The translations under genes were made by a program, and so were the position numbers. This document shows, in pieces, positions 60,058-64,000 of a stretch of 64,000 nt of DNA. Within the stretch, counting starts at the first letter, position 1; each line of letters starts with the position of its first letter. The DNA is from Porticoccus hydrocarbonoclasticus MCTG13d (GTDB lineage: Bacteria; Pseudomonadota; Gammaproteobacteria; Pseudomonadales; Porticoccaceae): positions 1,240,001 to 1,304,000 of the forward strand of contig NZ_JQMM01000001.1 in the NCBI RefSeq assembly GCF_000744735.1. The letters are read 5' to 3'. Below the pieces are notes generated by a model. The model ran no database searches and was not told the origin of the DNA. It worked only from the letters and a program-made list of their open reading frames with translations.

Positions 60058-60939
60058 ATGAACAACTATAAAGGCATTATTCTGGCGGGTGGCTCGGGTA
60101 CACGGTTGCATCCCATTACAATAGGGGTCTCCAAACAACTGCTGCCCGTCTACGATAAGCCCATGATCTATTACCCGCTGTCGGTATTGATGTTGGCAGG
60201 TATCCGTGAGGTTTTGATCATTTCAACCCCGGAGGATTTGCCGGCCTTTCGGCGCTTGTTCGGCAACGGCGAGTCGTTCGGGCTCGAAATCAGCTATGCA
60301 GAGCAACCCTCGCCCGACGGGTTGGCGCAGGCCTTTCTGATCGGTGAAGACTTTATTGGTGACAGCAATGTTTGCCTGATTCTCGGGGACAATGTGTTTC
60401 ACGGTTTTGGCTTCAGCGCCATGCTGCGCGAAGCCGTTCAACGTGAGGAAGGTGCGACTATTTTTGGTTACCACGTCAATGAGCCCGAACGTTTTGGTGT
60501 TGTCTCGTTTGACACTGACGGCAAGGCTGTTTGCATTGAAGAAAAGCCGTCAGAGCCCAAATCAAACCATGCCGTGACAGGTCTGTATTTTTACGACAAC
60601 AGTGTGGTGGATATCGCCAGAAAAATAACCCCGTCAGAACGCGGCGAACTGGAAATCACGGCCGTCAATAATGCGTATCTGCAACGCGGCGACTTGCATG
60701 TCAGTTTGCTGGGTCGGGGCTTTGCTTGGTTGGATACAGGTACCCACGATTCGTTAATGGAAGCCAGCCATTTTGTTCAGACAATTGAGGCGAGGCAGGG
60801 GCTGAAGGTGGCCTGTCTGGAGGAAATTGCCTATCACCAGGGTTGGATCAATGCCGACCAGCTCCGCAATCTGGGTGAGGCACTGGAAAAGACGAACTAC
60901 GGGCGGTATCTGGTACGAGTAGCCGAGGGTTACCAATGA
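60058..60939 (+). CDS. rfbA: Glucose-1-phosphate thymidylyltransferase RfbA
   Basis: A 293-residue nucleotidyltransferase, first step of dTDP-rhamnose synthesis. The signature [31 protein letters not shown] is at 5-35, followed by [12 protein letters not shown] with the metal-binding Asp, and [20 protein letters not shown]. It overlaps rfbC by 4 bp (ATGA). Confidence 0.97.
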   Translation: MNNYKGIILAGGSGTRLHPITIGVSKQLLPVYDKPMIYYPLSVLMLAGIREVLIISTPEDLPAFRRLFGNGESFGLEISYAEQPSPDGLAQAFLIGEDFIGDSNVCLILGDNVFHGFGFSAMLREAVQREEGATIFGYHVNEPERFGVVSFDTDGKAVCIEEKPSEPKSNHAVTGLYFYDNSVVDIARKITPSERGELEITAVNNAYLQRGDLHVSLLGRGFAWLDTGTHDSLMEASHFVQTIEARQGLKVACLEEIAYHQGWINADQLRNLGEALEKTNYGRYLVRVAEGYQ

Positions 60940-61478
60940 AGGTCATAGCGACGCCCCTCAATGATTGTGTGATTATCGAGCCCCGGGTTTTCGGGGATGA
61001 TCGCGGGTTTTTTCTGGAAACCTTTCACGTGGCGCGCTACGCAGAATTGGCGAATATAACGCAGCCCTTTGTTCAGGATAATCACTCCCGCTCCGAGAGG
61101 GGCGTCCTGCGCGGCCTGCATTTCCAGATCAACAGGCCGCAGGGGAAGCTGGTCAGGGTCGTTCGGGGTGAGGTATTTGATGTGGCCGTGGATTTGCGCC
61201 GGGACTCGCCCAGTTTCAGTCAGTGGCACGGCGTTGTGTTGAATGAAAATAACAAGCGTCAGTTGTGGGTGCCGCCGGGGTTCGCCCACGGTTTTCTCGT
61301 GTTGAGTGATGTGGCTGATTTTGAGTATAAATGTACGGATTACTACGATCCGGATGACGAGGGCGCCATTCTCTGGAATGATCCCGAACTGGCGATTGAG
61401 TGGCCCGAAGCATCGGCTATCAGGCTGTCGGACAAAGATGCCGGTGCCCCCACCTTTGCGGCTTATTGCCAGTCATGA
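60936..61478 (+). CDS. rfbC: dTDP-4-dehydrorhamnose 3,5-epimerase RfbC
   Basis: A 180-residue cupin-fold epimerase, third step of dTDP-rhamnose synthesis. The catalytic His62 is in VLRGLHFQ, preceded by QDNHSRS; the catalytic Tyr region is [12 protein letters not shown], and [13 protein letters not shown] is conserved. It overlaps rfbA by 4 bp and rfbD by 4 bp. Confidence 0.97.
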   Translation: MKVIATPLNDCVIIEPRVFGDDRGFFLETFHVARYAELANITQPFVQDNHSRSERGVLRGLHFQINRPQGKLVRVVRGEVFDVAVDLRRDSPSFSQWHGVVLNENNKRQLWVPPGFAHGFLVLSDVADFEYKCTDYYDPDDEGAILWNDPELAIEWPEASAIRLSDKDAGAPTFAAYCQS

Positions 61479-62338
61479 AAATTCTGGTGACCGGGGCAGA
61501 TGGGCAGCTAGGCCGTTGTTTACAAGACAGGCTCCGCATGACGGCACACGATGGGCTGGCTTTGAACCGGAGTCAGCTGGATATTACCGACCGACAGTCT
61601 GTAGAGGCTGCAGTAGTCAGGTTTCGGCCCGACGTCATTGTCAATGCCGCGGCGTATACGGCAGTTGACCGCGCTGAGAGTGAGCCCGAGGTTGTCCGAC
61701 GGATCAATGCGGAGGCCGTGGGCTATCTGGCTGAAGCGGCCAACAAAGTTGGTGCTCTGCTGGTACAGGTGTCGACAGATTATGTATTTGATGGCAGAAC
61801 CATCAGGCCGTATCGCGAGTCTGATCCGGTAAATCCCCTCAATGTCTACGGCGCCAGCAAGCTGGCGGGGGAGGAGTGTGCTGCCGGGGCAAACCGCTAT
61901 TTTGTTGTTCGCGCAGCCTGGCTGTTCAGCGAGTACGGCAATAATTTCCTCAAATCGATGCTGAAGCTGGCGGATGGCCGCGAGACCTTGCAGGTGGTTG
62001 TAGATCAGATCGGAACGCCCACCTATGCGGGTGATCTGGCTGTCTCGATAATCAGGTTGGCAGAAGCGGAAGCTGCCTCGGGCATTTACAATTATTCCGG
62101 CGGGCGTGCCTGTAGCTGGTTTGAGTTCAGCCAGGCTATCTTTGCTTGTCTGGGTAAACTCAGACCAGAATGGCGGCTGCCCGAAGTCCTGCCCGTGACG
62201 GCCGCTGAATATTCCAGTGTGGCCAGTCGCCCAGCTTATACTGTACTGGATGATGCGAAACTGCGGGCCTGCCTTCCCCAGTCAACCGGTGATTGGGAGC
62301 TGGCCATTGAGTCACTGATGCCGGTGTTGGCAGAATGA
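61475..62338 (+). CDS. rfbD: dTDP-4-dehydrorhamnose reductase RfbD
   Basis: A 287-residue SDR, final step of dTDP-L-rhamnose synthesis. ATG 61475 ([13 protein letters not shown]) overlaps the rfbC stop (ATGA). VNAAAYTAVDRAESE, VSTDYVFDG and YGASKLAGE are the family motifs, the last with catalytic Tyr and Lys. The length is typical. A longer in-frame start upstream lies within rfbC and is unlikely. Confidence 0.97.
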   Translation: MKILVTGADGQLGRCLQDRLRMTAHDGLALNRSQLDITDRQSVEAAVVRFRPDVIVNAAAYTAVDRAESEPEVVRRINAEAVGYLAEAANKVGALLVQVSTDYVFDGRTIRPYRESDPVNPLNVYGASKLAGEECAAGANRYFVVRAAWLFSEYGNNFLKSMLKLADGRETLQVVVDQIGTPTYAGDLAVSIIRLAEAEAASGIYNYSGGRACSWFEFSQAIFACLGKLRPEWRLPEVLPVTAAEYSSVASRPAYTVLDDAKLRACLPQSTGDWELAIESLMPVLAE

Positions 62339-62378
62339 GTCCACAGCAACTCCGCACCTACGTTGCTTCAGGTGTCCC

Positions 62379-63710
62379 ATGGTAAATCGGTTTGGGTGTC
62401 TGAAACGATGGATTGAGGATAACCCTCACTTCCGTGAGGTGTTGTTCGGCAGCTCGCTTGGCCTGTTTGTCAAGGTGCTGACAGCCATTCTCGCTTTCTT
62501 GATGAATATCGTGATTGCCCGAAAACTTGGCCCCGCCGAGGCGGGGCTGTTCTTTCTCGGCTTTACGCTGGTTGTTCTGCTGGCCTCCGTGGGCCGTATG
62601 GGGCTGGACAACAGTGTGATGCGGTTTGTGGCCCGCGCCCGCGTGGCCGGGGATACCGTAAAACTTCATGGACTCTACCGGAAGGCACTCTTGTGGGGTG
62701 GTGGTCTCTGCCTGCTTTTTATGCTGGTATTGTTGGCATCCAATCAGTTGCTGGTCAATTTTGTATTCGAGCAGCCGGGATTTGGCGCTGTATTGCCGAT
62801 CATGGTTATGGCCTTGCCTTTGGTGGGACTATATACCCTGCACGTTTTTGCCCTGTTGGGGCTGAAAAAAATCATTGCCGGTGTGATGGTTTTAACCGGT
62901 ATTGTGCCTTTGACCATGTTGGCTGGCCTGCTCATTTTTCCCGTTACCCGGGCGCAGGAGGTAGCATGGGTCTACCTGGTTGGCTGTGCGCTGGCATTGG
63001 TCATCGGGGTGTTTTTTTGGCACAGGGCGGTGCCCGGTAAAGAACAGGGAGTAAAGCTGCCGGCCTTTCCCAGTGACCTGTTGTACGCTAGTTGTATGCC
63101 CTTGTGGGGCGTTGTAATTCTCGGGCAGGTTATTCAGTGGTCATCCCAACTTCTGATGGGTGTATGGGGTTCGGTCGAGGATGTGGCGCTGTTTGCTGTT
63201 GCCCAACGGACCGCCATGTTGATTGGTTTTGCCCTGTTTGCGGTCAATGCCAGCGCCGGACCGAAATTTGCCGCCCTGTACAGTCAGGGTAATATGGTGG
63301 GTCTGGAGCGAATAGCTCTGTGGTCAGTGCGGTTGATTTTGCTGGTGGCGGTACCGTCGCTGATCTTTATGATGGTTTTCCCTCAGTGGCTTATGGGGCT
63401 GTTCGGGCCGCAGTTCCGAGCAGCGTCTACGGCATTGATGATTCTGGCGGTTGGCCAGTTTATTGGCACTGCTGTGGGTTCTGTGGGTTCTTTGTTGAGT
63501 ATGACCGGCCACGAGCGCCAGCTGCGTTGGAATGTCTTTATCGGTGCCGTGCTAGGCGTTGGCCTGGGGGTCTTGTTGATTCCCGGTTATGGGCTGATCG
63601 GTGCAGCGATTGCGACTTCGGTTGCCGTCGCATCAAAAAACCTGCTGTGTGTTTATCAGGTCAACCAGTTGCTGGGTTTTAACACACTGGCCATCTGGCG
63701 AAAAATCTAG
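62379..63710 (+). CDS. Polysaccharide flippase (Wzx / MATE-like MOP superfamily)
   Basis: A 443-residue membrane protein with about 12-14 helices. The N-terminal region SSLGLFVKVLTAILAFLMNIVIARKLGPAEAGLFFLGF is the polysaccharide-biosynthesis-transporter signature, in which one helix is followed by the charged ARKLGP turn. It is expected to flip the lipid-linked repeat unit across the inner membrane for the polymerase at 50.1 kb. Confidence 0.9.
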   Translation: MVNRFGCLKRWIEDNPHFREVLFGSSLGLFVKVLTAILAFLMNIVIARKLGPAEAGLFFLGFTLVVLLASVGRMGLDNSVMRFVARARVAGDTVKLHGLYRKALLWGGGLCLLFMLVLLASNQLLVNFVFEQPGFGAVLPIMVMALPLVGLYTLHVFALLGLKKIIAGVMVLTGIVPLTMLAGLLIFPVTRAQEVAWVYLVGCALALVIGVFFWHRAVPGKEQGVKLPAFPSDLLYASCMPLWGVVILGQVIQWSSQLLMGVWGSVEDVALFAVAQRTAMLIGFALFAVNASAGPKFAALYSQGNMVGLERIALWSVRLILLVAVPSLIFMMVFPQWLMGLFGPQFRAASTALMILAVGQFIGTAVGSVGSLLSMTGHERQLRWNVFIGAVLGVGLGVLLIPGYGLIGAAIATSVAVASKNLLCVYQVNQLLGFNTLAIWRKI

Positions 63711-63748
63711 CATGGCCCGAGTTTCTTGTTTGAAGGGAGTATAAAGTG

Positions 63749-64000
63749 ATGTCTCTTGTCCCCGTTGTGATGGCTGGTGGTTCAGGAACCCGGTTGTGGC
63801 CTCTGTCCCGGCAGTTGTATCCAAAACAGTTCCTGCCACTGTTGGGGGATGACACTATGCTGCAGGAAACCTACGGTCGTTTGCGAGCGTTAGACACACA
63901 ACCTGCTTTGTTTGTTTGTGGTGAAAGCCACCGGTTTATTGTGGCAGAACAGCTCAGGTCGACAGGTTGTGATCCGGCCATGATTCTGCTTGAGCCAGAG
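63749..64000 (+). CDS. Mannose-1-phosphate guanylyltransferase, N-terminal part
   Basis: Truncated by the window edge; 84 residues are visible. ATG 63749 follows GAAGGGAG about 10 bases upstream. The start [27 protein letters not shown] is the GDP-mannose pyrophosphorylase signature of the ManC/CpsB/RfbM family. It would make GDP-mannose, so a GDP-mannose-derived sugar such as mannose or fucose is probably also part of the glycan. Whether the protein has the C-terminal isomerase domain cannot be seen. Confidence 0.93.
   Translation, partial: MSLVPVVMAGGSGTRLWPLSRQLYPKQFLPLLGDDTMLQETYGRLRALDTQPALFVCGESHRFIVAEQLRSTGCDPAMILLEPE

Overview
The window is chromosomal DNA from a gammaproteobacterium, most likely a marine one. 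Evidence: a macromolecular-synthesis operon of gammaproteobacterial order (rpsU, yqeY, dnaG, rpoD, with tsaD divergent), an Hvf/bufferin-type cysteine-peptide locus with its own ECF sigma factor, a PhoQ/PhoP-like two-component system with PepSY proteins, and a sulfotransferase-rich surface polysaccharide cluster. I cannot fix the family or genus; a cellvibrionalean or halieacean relative would fit. No plasmid, phage, integrase, insertion sequence, rRNA or CRISPR features are visible. Most of the window is moderately GC-rich, but about 26.1-31.6 kb is visibly AT-richer and looks acquired.

Layout. 1-6.8 kb (minus): five tightly packed envelope genes encoding a PEGA/formylglycine-generating-enzyme-like membrane protein (cut by the window edge), a TPR membrane protein, two lipoproteins and a TPR protein ending in a TonB-like domain. 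6.9-9.9 kb (plus): AEC carrier, class III CoA-transferase and C26 glutamine-amidotransferase-type hydrolase, probably one catabolic operon. 10.1-13.5 kb (minus): MoxR-like ATPase and a GspE/PilB ATPase fused to a PCMT-like methyltransferase domain. 13.6-16.7 kb: a methyltransferase, a PRPP-synthetase paralogue and an AMP/thymidine phosphorylase. 16.9-19.1 kb (minus): ECF sigma factor, zinc-finger anti-sigma, EGKCG-repeat peptide and DoxX protein. 19.3-21.9 kb (plus): a small Cys-rich protein, an SDR, frameshifted DUF2256 and DUF3429 genes, and a renalase-like flavoprotein. 21.9-25 kb: two-component system flanked by two PepSY proteins.

25-31.7 kb: an MscS channel, then the AT-rich segment (LprI-like protein, Cys-less peroxiredoxin, GMC oxidoreductase plus Tat-type small subunit, a 63-residue protein, and a proteasome-like Ntn-hydrolase candidate), ending at tRNA-Ile2(CAU). 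31.8-46.8 kb is core: rpoD, dnaG, yqeY, rpsU, tsaD, folB, folK, a DksA-type zinc-finger protein, hsp20, pteridine reductase, cca, a CorA/ZntB transporter, mscS, a small gene under an apparent LexA box, and uvrA. 47-64 kb (plus): a near-continuous polysaccharide operon with Wzz, four sulfotransferases, Wzy/ligase, three glycosyltransferases, an epimerase, a methyltransferase, rfbBACD for dTDP-L-rhamnose, Wzx and the start of manC. Together these predict a rhamnose-containing, probably sulfated, surface glycan built by the Wzx/Wzy route.

Most notable items: the PCMT-GspE fusion beside a MoxR ATPase, the proteasome-like protein with T2/D18/K31, the LexA-controlled 60-residue gene next to uvrA, the EGKCG peptide locus lacking its MNIO maturase, and two adjacent light-stress-type genes each broken by a precisely locatable indel.
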